Source: an uncultured Bacteroidales bacterium | Lineage (GTDB): Bacteria > Bacteroidota > Bacteroidia > Bacteroidales > Bacteroidaceae | Direction of reading: 5' to 3' | NCBI GenBank assembly: GCA_902784475.1 | Contig: CACZUX010000012.1 | Location: forward strand, 1 to 40,252 | Length of the DNA: 40,252 bases | Shown: one piece after another, positions 18,814 through 29,144 of the stretch | Position numbering within the stretch: position 1 is the first letter of the stretch | Layout of the letters: each line of letters begins with the position of its first letter | Translations under genes and position numbers: made by a program | The notes under the pieces: model-generated | Told to the model about the DNA's origin: nothing | Seen by the model: only the letters and a program-made list of their open reading frames with translations | Databases searched by the model: none

Positions 18814-19830
18814 TTATAACTCAGGATCGTAGCTTCCGCCGTCGTTCCAACTCAGTGTCACGCTGACACCGACTGTGCTGTCGTAGGGACGGACGGCGCC
18901 GTCGTCGTCCAGCTCACCTTTGATGATTTTCAGGTTGCCCGCTTTCAGGGCTTCTTTTATGTCGAGTACTGACTCAGTGACGCTGCCGTCAGTATTGGTT
19001 GTATACACTTTCAGTTGCCACAATGTCTTTTCTTCTGCAGCCTTCGTTTCCGCATCGTGCGATGGGAAGTTCACGGAGCAGTAGCAGAGCAGCTCGTTGT
19101 CGGTCTCCACCTTGTCGGCCCTGATCAGGGGGCTTTCGGTGGGAAAGACATAAACGCTGTCGTTGATGTTGAACCGGCTGGCAAAGCCTGTGCCATACAC
19201 CTTAAGGTCGGTGAAGGCGTGGCCTTTGGGGTTAAGCACCAGTGCGACGGCGCTGTTGGCCATAAAGAGGCGAACGTTGAATGTTTGGTCCACACCCTCC
19301 AGCACTTCCATCGGCTGACGCGCCGTGAACAGTCCCGTGTTGTGCGAGTCCAGGGTGTTTCCCCCTGCCTGCAGGAGCATGGATGTGTTGCTGTGCTGTT
19401 CGTCTTCCAGTGTGACCATGTGATTGTCAGCGATATTCGCTACGGCCAAATGCATGTATTTACGCATTGGCAGGGTGAGGGAGTAGCTTGTCTGGTTGGC
19501 ATCGATGATGTCGCTCTTGTGGTACAAGCAGTTCAGTGTCCCCTCTGTGTCATAGAATGAAAGGTCGATATCATGGGCAAAGTCGCTGAAGATATCTTTC
19601 AGGTGTGCACGGAGTGCATCGGCCACGCCGATTTCGGTCATGGTTGTCAGTTGGGTTTCGAGCTCTGTCGTCATGTTGGTCACCAGCTTCAGTTGGTATT
19701 CCATCTGATACTGCTGCTCGTCTGCGGGGCAGTCCGACAGATCGTCGTCAATGGCAGAGCACGAGAAGAGCCCCATGGCAAGCAGGAAACTTGCCATGGA
19801 ACCCTTCCAGTATCTCATTATTTTCTTCAC
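18814..19830 (-). CDS. FimB/Mfa2-family fimbrial anchor lipoprotein
   Basis: A 338-aa lipoprotein with lipobox MGLFSC (Cys24), then SAIDDDLSDCP. The DDLSDC sequence near the N-terminus is the signature of the FimB/Mfa2 (PF08842) family, which anchors the pilus base in the outer membrane and limits its length. The body has the expected two beta domains (MRKYMHLAVANIAD, FNVRLFMANSAVALVL). The frame opens at GTG 19830, 9 nt after the stop of the 749-aa fimbrillin. An ATG at 19818 is an alternative that still leaves a good signal peptide. Placement directly after the large fimbrillin gene matches the mfa1-mfa2 order of Porphyromonas gingivalis. Confidence 0.88.
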   Translation of the reverse strand: MKKIMRYWKGSMASFLLAMGLFSCSAIDDDLSDCPADEQQYQMEYQLKLVTNMTTELETQLTTMTEIGVADALRAHLKDIFSDFAHDIDLSFYDTEGTLNCLYHKSDIIDANQTSYSLTLPMRKYMHLAVANIADNHMVTLEDEQHSNTSMLLQAGGNTLDSHNTGLFTARQPMEVLEGVDQTFNVRLFMANSAVALVLNPKGHAFTDLKVYGTGFASRFNINDSVYVFPTESPLIRADKVETDNELLCYCSVNFPSHDAETKAAEEKTLWQLKVYTTNTDGSVTESVLDIKEALKAGNLKIIKGELDDDGAVRPYDSTVGVSVTLSWNDGGSYDPEL

Positions 19831-19839
19831 GATAACAAA

Positions 19840-22089
19840 TTATTCACCGAGAGTTGATTCAAATGAAAGGCCGGTAGACCACTTCAGGTCAACGCTCAAA
19901 CCTAACGAAATCTGAGAAGAACGCAGGTCAGGAACTGCAATCAATGCACTCTGCAGAGAGTTCGCTCCAATCGTAAAGTTGGCCTCAGTCATATAGTCCT
20001 GAATGAAGATACGACGCTCCTTGACGGTGCTTCCGTCTGATTCATAGGGAGGCAACGCGTACTTAGTCGGCCATGTGATGCCCAAGGACTTATCGGCGGC
20101 ATATTGCACTGCTGTTTTTCCGAGTTCAGACAGTTTTTCATCTGTTGCCACATCGGGATCAAGCTTACCAGTGATGTAGAAGGTGGCACCGTTGCGAATC
20201 AGGTTGTTCATGCCCCAGAAGTCCTTACCGGAGTTGTTGACGAACTCCAAGGCGATGTAAACCACATTCTGTTTGCTACCTTTACTTGCCTGATTCCAGT
20301 TGTCCCACAGCAGTGTGTAGTTAGCCGTGCTCTTAGTACCATCAGTAGGAATGGCCGTGCTGGGCAGATCGTTGTCGTAGATGTAAGACTTGAACTGAGG
20401 CTCAGCGACTTTTGCAAGATAGTTCCATCCCATTTCCGCCTCTACGCCACCAATCAGGACACCGGTCAGCGTGAAACCGGCTTCTGCGGGAGTGAATTGG
20501 TTGTTGGGCTCTGTCGCACCGTAGCGAGCTTGTATAGCAGCGTTGTTGTCGTATAGTGTTGACGCACCGTAGCGAACAGTTGTTTTCAGCAAAGCGGTGC
20601 CATAGTTGATGTTCTGCTGCATAGCCACGCTACGGGTAGAAGAAAGCACATGACCGTCCTTTGTCCAGGCTTCAGAACCTGGTCCTGTAGCATCAGCTGC
20701 CCATGATGCGTCATTGTCCCAATTGGCCACGCCGTCAGGATACTGAGCAGTGGTGTGTGCGTCATTGGTAACACGAACGGGGCTGTTGCCAAAATAGCAA
20801 AGCTCAGCGGGATAGCGATAGTTCAGAGGATTGAACGAACCGCCGGGTCCTCCACTCATAGCATAGGTGGGAATATCTGTCTTGTAGCTGTAAGTGAAAG
20901 ATCTGTCAGCATCAACAGTTGGGTTTTCTATGGCTATTTGCAGGATGGTGGCACCCTGAGGCACATTGAAAGGAGTCATGGGGAAGTCGTTCAGGTTTGT
21001 GGTTACCAGGTCGTAAGCACCTGCGCCAGCAAACTCCTTGATGGTACCAAGGTCGCTCTTCCATAATTTGCTGCCCGTGTCAATCAAGTTGCCCAGTCTG
21101 CCTGTCAGCTTGGAAGCGACGGCCTTGCTGATGGTTTCAGCCTTGGAGGTCGGCGTAGCTTGAGCCACTTCATGAAGCACTTCGTAAAGGTCACCCAGTG
21201 TCCTGGCTACGGCGGGGCCTGCTCCTGCACGTAACTCGTTCGGCCAAATGGTGTTCAGGGCAATGAAGGCTTCTGCCAGAATTTCACCCAGAGGATCCAT
21301 GTCTTCATCAGCAACTGCAGGTGTTTTCTCTCTTACTATCAACTTATTATTTGTACCGTCGTAGGTGACATAGTCCTTCCATCCCAGAGTGACATCGTAG
21401 TCAACAGAAGCATAGGTGCCTGTATACTGATCTCTTGCATCAACAAGCTTAGTCATCACGGCTGCAATCAGATTCTTATACTGGGTAAAGGCAGCTTCAG
21501 AAGATGCAGGAATGCGTCTGTTCAGTGTAAAGGAGATGTTAGACAAATTCTTGTCAGTCGTGAAAGCGATGCTCCCTTGCGCCTTATCAGTGCCATCTTT
21601 GATGGCTTTGCCCCAGAACATCAGGGTGTTGGTTCCTGTGGGCAATGCCAGCTCAACAACGCGGCGTGATTTGGGTGTAGATCCGGTGCCGTCAGGATCA
21701 ATGTAATTTTTGGACATGATTTCACCTAAATTGTAGGTCTTTCCCGCAGTAATTGCAGAGGTAATCCATTTACCATCGTCAAAGTTTTCGCCATTTTTTT
21801 GTATGAAAGTTGCAATCAGGGCGTTGTCAATTCCGCGGAAATCGTTGCTAAGAGTTGCCTGGGTGTTGGCCTCGGTCATACGTGTGCCGCCATTGCCGGA
21901 GGACACATTCATAACGAACTCTACGCCCACCTCGCCTGTTTTAGGATTGTAGAACGGGCTGTCCGGGGCAGGCTGTTGTACCTGTGGCTGATCTTCCACC
22001 AGCGCGTCGTCAGACGAGCAGGCCGTGAATCCGCCTGCGCCAAGCAGTGCTACCGCACTGACATAGGCAAAGTTTAAATACTTTTTCAT
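19840..22089 (-). CDS. Major fimbrillin, Mfa1 type (749 aa)
   Basis: The lipobox is GGFTAC (Cys24) followed by SSDDALVED. Arg70 (SGNGGTRMTE) precedes ANTQATLSNDFRGIDNALIA, a stretch strongly reminiscent of the Mfa1/FimA N-terminal domain; cleavage at such an Arg exposes the groove that accepts the donor strand of the next subunit. The C-terminal half has YPAELCYFGNSPVR, ALLKTTVRYG, LTGVLIGG, RIFIQDY and the end PDLRSSQISLGLSVDLKW, all typical of Mfa1. At 749 aa it is longer than P. gingivalis Mfa1 (about 560 aa), the extra length lying mainly in residues 150-400. It precedes the Mfa2-like anchor by 9 nt and is therefore the best candidate for the main shaft subunit. The 67-nt leader before it is AT-rich with no recognisable -7 box, so it is probably read from the promoter at 23519. 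Confidence 0.88.
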   Translation of the reverse strand: MKKYLNFAYVSAVALLGAGGFTACSSDDALVEDQPQVQQPAPDSPFYNPKTGEVGVEFVMNVSSGNGGTRMTEANTQATLSNDFRGIDNALIATFIQKNGENFDDGKWITSAITAGKTYNLGEIMSKNYIDPDGTGSTPKSRRVVELALPTGTNTLMFWGKAIKDGTDKAQGSIAFTTDKNLSNISFTLNRRIPASSEAAFTQYKNLIAAVMTKLVDARDQYTGTYASVDYDVTLGWKDYVTYDGTNNKLIVREKTPAVADEDMDPLGEILAEAFIALNTIWPNELRAGAGPAVARTLGDLYEVLHEVAQATPTSKAETISKAVASKLTGRLGNLIDTGSKLWKSDLGTIKEFAGAGAYDLVTTNLNDFPMTPFNVPQGATILQIAIENPTVDADRSFTYSYKTDIPTYAMSGGPGGSFNPLNYRYPAELCYFGNSPVRVTNDAHTTAQYPDGVANWDNDASWAADATGPGSEAWTKDGHVLSSTRSVAMQQNINYGTALLKTTVRYGASTLYDNNAAIQARYGATEPNNQFTPAEAGFTLTGVLIGGVEAEMGWNYLAKVAEPQFKSYIYDNDLPSTAIPTDGTKSTANYTLLWDNWNQASKGSKQNVVYIALEFVNNSGKDFWGMNNLIRNGATFYITGKLDPDVATDEKLSELGKTAVQYAADKSLGITWPTKYALPPYESDGSTVKERRIFIQDYMTEANFTIGANSLQSALIAVPDLRSSQISLGLSVDLKWSTGLSFESTLGE

Positions 22090-22156
22090 TGTTGTAATGA
22101 ATTAAGTTAATAAATAGTGTTAATTATTTTCTTTTTTTTCTTTGGATGTTGTTGTT

Positions 22157-23494
22157 TTATTGCTTGTTTTCAGTAACTTCTACGTCTTCATAATAGATGC
22201 GTACGTATCCTGAGTTACGCTGGTTGCTGAGGATATTCGCCTTGATATATTGCCAGGTTTGGCCTCCGTTGAGGTGGCGCAGCTTGCTCTCGCGAAGGTT
22301 GGCATCGCGCACATTGTCGGTGATGTCCAAGGCCTGTTGCAACTCGGCTGCAATCTCCGGCGATTCCTTGTCGGCGCATTCCTGCAGCTGGTCGCGGAAG
22401 TCGGCCCACGCCTCGCCGCCACCGACGGTGTCAAACAGCGAATCGGGGAGCTGCAGCTGATCCTGCACATAGCGCTGAAGTGCCATGGCGCGATCTGTCG
22501 CCAGCTTCTCGTTGCCGGCCACGGGGCCTTCGATGGACGCCAGGCCGACAATCTGTATCTTGCTAAGCATGAAGGTGCTGTCGGCCGTCATCTTGCGTGT
22601 GACGTCTATGATACGGTCCATGACCTGACTGTTGTTGCCATAACCGGCCTGCAGTGTGGACTGAGCCACCGGGAAGTGTACGTAGAGGACTTCCTTGTTT
22701 CTGCGCAAAGCCACGGAGCGGTCGTAGGGCTGGTATTCGGAAATGTCGTGAATGAACGGGTTGGCGCTCTTCAACATTTCGATAGGTTTGGGCTGAGGCT
22801 CCGGTTCAGGCACAACAGGCACAGCCTCCACAGTCTCTTCGACCACGGGCGCTATGACCACGGGAACGACCGGTTCGACGGGTTTCTGCTTCTTCGGGCG
22901 TCCGGGGAGCACATAGACAATGTTGATGGCGGCCTGCGGCATGGCAAAGACGCCATCCTCTTTACCGATCTTCTTGCCGCAGTGGCCGCACTCAAAGCGG
23001 TTGTAGTTGGCATAGCCGACGGCAACGCCTGCGAGCGCCTCGATGTTCCAGTGGCGGCCCAAAGGCCAGGAATAGCCGTAGAACACGCCAAGCGCCACCA
23101 TATCGCCCTCGCGACGCTCGTCGCGCACAGATTTATAAAGGCCGAAGGGGAATTTAATTTCAGCTACGTTGTAGTGGGCATATAAGATGTTGGCGCCGAA
23201 GAAATGGTGCACATTGACCGAATCCTTCCAATAGCGTACGGAGGGAGAGAGCAGCAGGTGGCGGAACTTGCGCGAAGTCCTGTCATCGGTGGGCCAGGGG
23301 TGATAGCCTGCCGTCATGCCGAGAGACCAGTGGGGAGCCACCCGCACGCCCACTCTCAGATTGGGCGTCAGCGTGGCGTCGTAGAGCAAATTGTTGCTGA
23401 TGCTGACTTTTTGGGCATTTGCCGTTGAAGTCATCGCTAGTAACAGGAGTGCTGCTAAAGCCTTGAAAATCTTATAGTTCTTGTGCGTACGCAT
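22157..23494 (-). CDS. DUF3575 protein with OmpA-like C-terminal region
   Basis: The frame is open back to a TTG at 23521, but that TTG is part of the -7 box TACCTTTG. The ATG at 23494 is therefore chosen, giving 445 aa and a normal signal peptide (KIFKALAALLLLAMTSTANAQ). The N-terminal 190 residues match the DUF3575 pattern: NNLLYDATLTPNLRVGVR, SLGMTAGYHPW, the outer-membrane-like strand repeats, and a Cys pair in ECGHCGKKIG. A Pro/Val/Glu-rich linker follows, then an OmpA-like region (QIVGLASIEGPVAGNEKLATDRA). DUF3575 proteins commonly open type V pilus loci in Bacteroidales. The protein is probably outer-membrane associated and helps export or tether subunits. The exact role is not established. 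Confidence 0.85.
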   Translation of the reverse strand: MRTHKNYKIFKALAALLLLAMTSTANAQKVSISNNLLYDATLTPNLRVGVRVAPHWSLGMTAGYHPWPTDDRTSRKFRHLLLSPSVRYWKDSVNVHHFFGANILYAHYNVAEIKFPFGLYKSVRDERREGDMVALGVFYGYSWPLGRHWNIEALAGVAVGYANYNRFECGHCGKKIGKEDGVFAMPQAAINIVYVLPGRPKKQKPVEPVVPVVIAPVVEETVEAVPVVPEPEPQPKPIEMLKSANPFIHDISEYQPYDRSVALRRNKEVLYVHFPVAQSTLQAGYGNNSQVMDRIIDVTRKMTADSTFMLSKIQIVGLASIEGPVAGNEKLATDRAMALQRYVQDQLQLPDSLFDTVGGGEAWADFRDQLQECADKESPEIAAELQQALDITDNVRDANLRESKLRHLNGGQTWQYIKANILSNQRNSGYVRIYYEDVEVTENKQ

Positions 23495-23518
23495 GTACCT
23501 AACGTAATTTATTTTACG

Positions 23519-23548
23519 CAAAGGTACAAAGAATTTTTAAAACAACAA
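23519..23548 (-). promoter_or_regulatory. Promoter of the fimbrial operon
   Basis: Minus-strand -7 box TACCTTTG at 23526-23519, with a TTG at 23548-23546 exactly 19 nt upstream. This matches the Bacteroidetes consensus TTTG-N19-TAnnTTTG. Transcription would begin near 23512 and give a leader of about 18 nt before the ATG at 23494. Confidence 0.75.
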
Positions 23549-23572
23549 GGATTTTTTTATACTCTTTTTGCG

Positions 23573-23603
23573 ATTTTGTCCTTACGGGTTTTCATTTTGT
23601 CCT
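23573..23603 (-). promoter_or_regulatory. Direct repeats, candidate regulator binding sites
   Basis: The 10-mer ATTTTGTCCT occurs at 23573-23582 and 23594-23603 (AGGACAAAAT on the minus strand). The copies are 21 bp apart, about two helical turns, and in the same orientation. They lie 25-55 bp upstream of the -33 element of the fimbrial promoter. Spacing and position fit AraC-family activator half-sites. The distal copy overlaps the stop codon of the regulator gene itself. Confidence 0.5.
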
Positions 23604-25260
23604 ACTGGGGGGGGTAAGTGCTCGCCAGCTCCTTTCGGAAGTCGGATGGCGCCATGCCGAAAACCGCTTTGAAATTGCGGATAAAAGTGGCCGCAGACAT
23701 GATGCCGCAGGCCTCCGCAATGGCGTTCATGGTGTAGTCGGGATGCTGTCTCATCATGTCGGCCGCGTACTCCATGCGCTTGGCGTTGATGTAGCCCGGG
23801 ATGTTGGTGGCCGCGAACTGCTGGATGAAGGCCGGCAGACGGTTCTTGTCCAAGCCGGTCAGGCGCATGAGGTCGTCGCGCCCGAATCCGGGGTTGAGAA
23901 ACAGCTCTTCTTCAGTGATGCGACGGTCGATTTCCTTGAAGCGGGCCAGTTCTTCAGAGTCGGCTTCGTTTGCTGCATTTTCGTCGGTTTCATCGGACCA
24001 TTTGACTCCGTTTTGCATGGCTTTTTGGCGATAATAGAGCATCTTGTTCAGCGTGGCCGACATCGTTCGGTTGCGGTGATTGATGATCCGGTTATAGACA
24101 ATCAGCATGATGGAGAAGAGCAGCAGCGTTACGGTCGAGATGATGGCCATAGTCATCCACCACTTGCGCTGTGCCAGGTCGTACTTGTGTTCCAGCAGGT
24201 CGATGGTCGATTCGGCCATCAGGCGGGATTCCTGCATGTTAATGCTGTCGCTCATCGCTGCGGCAAGGGTGTAGCAGCGGGCGGCGCCCTCGTAGTCTTC
24301 CAAGCCCATAAGCGCTTCAGCCTTGTAGCAACAGATTCTACGGAATGCGGGGCAGACGGTGTCGCCGTCCATGCGGAGCGTCTTTTCTACATAATCCAAC
24401 ACGTCCAGAGCGTCGGCGTATAGGCCGCGCTCCATCAGAAACACCGTCAAATCCCTGGAAACGATGGGATCTTTCACACCGGTGGCTTTGCAGAGCTCAT
24501 AGGTGCTGTCGGCCTCGTCGATGCGGCCCTGTTTGGCTAAAATTGAGGCGCGGATGGCGTAAAGGCGGCGCAGGGTGCGCAGGCGTGCCTGCTCGTTGTG
24601 CAGCGCCGTGTCTCCCAGTATGCTTTGCTCCTGAGCCTCGGACATACGCAGAGCGTCCTCATAGCGTCCGTCTGTCCTGTACATCTTGGCGAGATTGGCA
24701 TAGAAGGTCGTCAACTCCTTGTATTTATATTGGAAATCCGACTTTTTCATCATCTCGACAGCCTCCAGACACATCCTGTAGCCTTCCTCCTTGTCGCCCT
24801 GACTGTATTTGTTCTTGCCGCGCACGAATCTGGCCAGTGACATATAAGTGATGTCCTTGTGTTTCCCGGCCAGTTCGTCCAGCTGAAGGTAGGTCTCCAG
24901 AAGCTCCTTTTTGAGCCTCAGGTTGTCGCAGTCGTCCATCAGATGCCTCAGCAAGCGGATTTTGGCCTGCGGATTTTTTTCCACGTCTTTGTGCTGCAGG
25001 GCCTTTCTGTGGCAAATGCGGGCGCGACGGAACAGCCGGCCCATATAATAAAGGTTGCCCTCATACATGTCCAGCATCCATTCCGGCTCCGTCCGCCTTT
25101 CGCGCATGGTTTGTATGATGCGGTGCGCGGTTTCGGTGTCTGTATAGAATATTTCGCGGGCTTTGACGTAGGACAGCATGGAGTCCGGCAGCGGCTCAAA
25201 GTCAGCGGCGGATGCAGATGTCCCTATTAATAAGAGTAATATTGCGATTAAAACGCTCAT
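23602..25260 (-). CDS. Membrane-anchored TPR-AraC family regulator
   Basis: 552 aa. Residues 1-18 are a signal peptide or first membrane segment (LIAILLLLIGTSASA). Residues about 50-350 are helical repeats of TPR type (MYEGNLYYMGRLFRRARICHRKAL, YEDALRMSEAQ, YEGAARCYTLA). A single transmembrane helix covers about 366-389 (MAIISTVTLLLFSIMLIVYN). The C-terminal 100 residues are an AraC-type double helix-turn-helix (DDLMRLTGLDKNRLPAFIQ, then MNAIAEACGIMSAATFIRNFKAVFG). The likely topology is a periplasmic TPR sensor and a cytoplasmic DNA-binding domain. It lies immediately upstream of the fimbrial operon on the same strand with a separate promoter, so local control of fimbriae is a reasonable inference. 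A G8 run at 23607-23614 encodes part of the final residues (TYPPQ). Confidence 0.88.
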   Translation of the reverse strand: MSVLIAILLLLIGTSASAADFEPLPDSMLSYVKAREIFYTDTETAHRIIQTMRERRTEPEWMLDMYEGNLYYMGRLFRRARICHRKALQHKDVEKNPQAKIRLLRHLMDDCDNLRLKKELLETYLQLDELAGKHKDITYMSLARFVRGKNKYSQGDKEEGYRMCLEAVEMMKKSDFQYKYKELTTFYANLAKMYRTDGRYEDALRMSEAQEQSILGDTALHNEQARLRTLRRLYAIRASILAKQGRIDEADSTYELCKATGVKDPIVSRDLTVFLMERGLYADALDVLDYVEKTLRMDGDTVCPAFRRICCYKAEALMGLEDYEGAARCYTLAAAMSDSINMQESRLMAESTIDLLEHKYDLAQRKWWMTMAIISTVTLLLFSIMLIVYNRIINHRNRTMSATLNKMLYYRQKAMQNGVKWSDETDENAANEADSEELARFKEIDRRITEEELFLNPGFGRDDLMRLTGLDKNRLPAFIQQFAATNIPGYINAKRMEYAADMMRQHPDYTMNAIAEACGIMSAATFIRNFKAVFGMAPSDFRKELASTYPPQ

Positions 25261-25315
25261 TTCTGTTTCAAATCGGTTTTAGAATCGAACATTTGTCGAT
25301 TGCGTTTTCGAGACA

Positions 25316-25323
25316 CAAAATTA
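25316..25323 (-). promoter_or_regulatory. -7 box for the TPR-AraC regulator
   Basis: TAATTTTG on the minus strand, about 55 nt upstream of the ATG at 25260. It matches TAnnTTTG. No clear -33 element was assigned. Confidence 0.4.
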
Positions 25324-25409
25324 CTAAATTCTTATGTAAAATACGCACAATCGGAAAAGAATTAACTTTTTTTAAACTTATGCTGCTATTCATTGAGCGC
25401 GTTTTTGAT

Positions 25410-25417
25410 TAACTTTG
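25410..25417 (+). promoter_or_regulatory. -7 box for the xylanase-esterase gene
   Basis: TAACTTTG, 18 nt before the ATG at 25436. A TTG at 25393-25395 is closer than the usual -33 spacing, so the -33 element is weak or absent. Confidence 0.6.
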
Positions 25418-25429
25418 CGTGGAAATTAA

Positions 25430-27607
<2,178 letters not shown>

Positions 27608-27632
27608 ACGGTAAGGGAGGCGGCATTCGGTG

Positions 27633-29144
27633 ATGAAATCTGTGGTGCGATGTCTTGTGGTGCTTCTGCTGTCGTGCGCGACGGCCTGGAGTCAGGTGGG
27701 CGATTTGCCGCGTTCCACTCCGGAGAAGCAGGGCATCCCGTCGGCTGTTGTCGCCCATCTGCTCGACACGCTGATAGGAGCGCCAGGGGCCAACATCCAC
27801 AGTGTGATGATCCTGCGCCACGGCAAGGTCATCGCCGAGGTCTATCCGGAGCCCTGGAAGGCGGAATACCGCCACACGATGTATTCCTGCTCCAAGACCT
27901 TTGTCAGCGTGGCCGTCGGTCTGGCCGTGGACGAGCACAAGCTGCGCGTCACCGACCGTGTCGTCACCTTCTTCCCGGAATACAAGCTGGAGCTGATGTC
28001 GCCGGAGCTGGCTTCGATGACCGTGCGCGATCTGCTGATTATGGCTTCGGGCATCGCCCCGGACGAGCATCTCCGTGCCGAGTGCAGCGACTGGACGCGG
28101 GCTTTTCTCTCGAAGCCGGTCAAGACGCCCGGCCGTATCTTCAAATACGACTCGCTGTGCACCTATCTCCTCTCGGCCATCCTGCAGCGCGTGACGGGGA
28201 TGAAGACGCTGGACTACTTGAAGGCGCACCTCTTCAGGTATATGAACATCACCGAGGTGGGTTGGGAAGAGAGCCCCGAGGGCTACAATGTGGGCGGATG
28301 GGGCCTGCACATCCAGTGTGAGAGCATGGCGAAGCTGGGGCAGCTGCTGCTGCAAGAAGGGCGCTGGGGTGCCCGTCAGCTGGTCTCCGAATCGTGGGTG
28401 CATCAGATGATGAAGCGCCAGATTCCCGTCAACCACAGACGCACGAAGTTCTACGGCTATCAGATGTGGAGCTGCACGCCGCGCAGGGCCTATTGCGCCG
28501 ACGGCAGGCTGGGGCAGTACATCCTTGTGATGCCGGAGCAGGACATGGTGGTGGCCATCACCGAGTGCGCCATTGCCCCGCAGCTGCATCTGGTCTGGGA
28601 AGAGTTGCTGCCACATCTCAGCGACGAGCCTCTGGAGCAGAGTGAGGAGTCCGAGCGCCTGAAGGAGAAGATGGCTTCGTACCGCTACCTGACTCCTGAC
28701 GGGACCGACACGCTGTCGATGATGAAGGAGATGGAGGGCCGCGTGTATGAGTTCACCGCCAACGAGTTCGGCTGGAAGACCCTCTCCTTCGAGCAGCACA
28801 ACGGGCGCATGGAGATGAAGGTGCTGGACAAATACGGGAGGCGCTACAGCCTCTCTCTCGGCTACGGAGAGTGGCTGACCAGCGAAATCGCCGCCTATCC
28901 GCTCTATTCGATGAACGCGCGCCAGAAGTTCAAGGGCCTGCAGGGCCCCTTCTATGTGGCCGGCAGTTATGCCTGGCGCGACGATGCGCTCAACGTCCGT
29001 TTGGAGTATGTCAACTGGATTTCGGCCGCCGCGCTCGAGATACGGCCCATTGACGACCGTCTGGTGATTCGCGTCAGGAAGAGCTACCAAAAAAGAGAGG
29101 AAGAAATGTGGGGTCGGGAAGTACCCCCAAAAACCGTTCATTAA
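27633..29144 (+). CDS. Secreted serine hydrolase, class C beta-lactamase fold
   Basis: 503 aa from the ATG at 27633. The preceding GTG in frame is disfavoured, and a purine-rich AAGGGAGG lies at 27613-27620. A signal sequence occupies residues 1-21 (VVLLLSCATAWSQ); a Cys at 15 makes lipidation possible. The PF00144 motifs are Ser85-x-x-Lys88 (YSCSKTF) and Tyr172-Asp-Ser (KYDSL) as the YxN/YxS tyrosine motif. The C-terminal 150 residues form an added beta-rich domain. It follows the xylanase-esterase gene by 25 nt and is probably co-transcribed, so it may act as an esterase on plant polysaccharide side groups, but peptidase or transesterase roles are equally possible in this family. Its stop codon lies inside the first unit of a 22-bp repeat array. 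Confidence 0.88.
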   Translation: MKSVVRCLVVLLLSCATAWSQVGDLPRSTPEKQGIPSAVVAHLLDTLIGAPGANIHSVMILRHGKVIAEVYPEPWKAEYRHTMYSCSKTFVSVAVGLAVDEHKLRVTDRVVTFFPEYKLELMSPELASMTVRDLLIMASGIAPDEHLRAECSDWTRAFLSKPVKTPGRIFKYDSLCTYLLSAILQRVTGMKTLDYLKAHLFRYMNITEVGWEESPEGYNVGGWGLHIQCESMAKLGQLLLQEGRWGARQLVSESWVHQMMKRQIPVNHRRTKFYGYQMWSCTPRRAYCADGRLGQYILVMPEQDMVVAITECAIAPQLHLVWEELLPHLSDEPLEQSEESERLKEKMASYRYLTPDGTDTLSMMKEMEGRVYEFTANEFGWKTLSFEQHNGRMEMKVLDKYGRRYSLSLGYGEWLTSEIAAYPLYSMNARQKFKGLQGPFYVAGSYAWRDDALNVRLEYVNWISAAALEIRPIDDRLVIRVRKSYQKREEEMWGREVPPKTVH

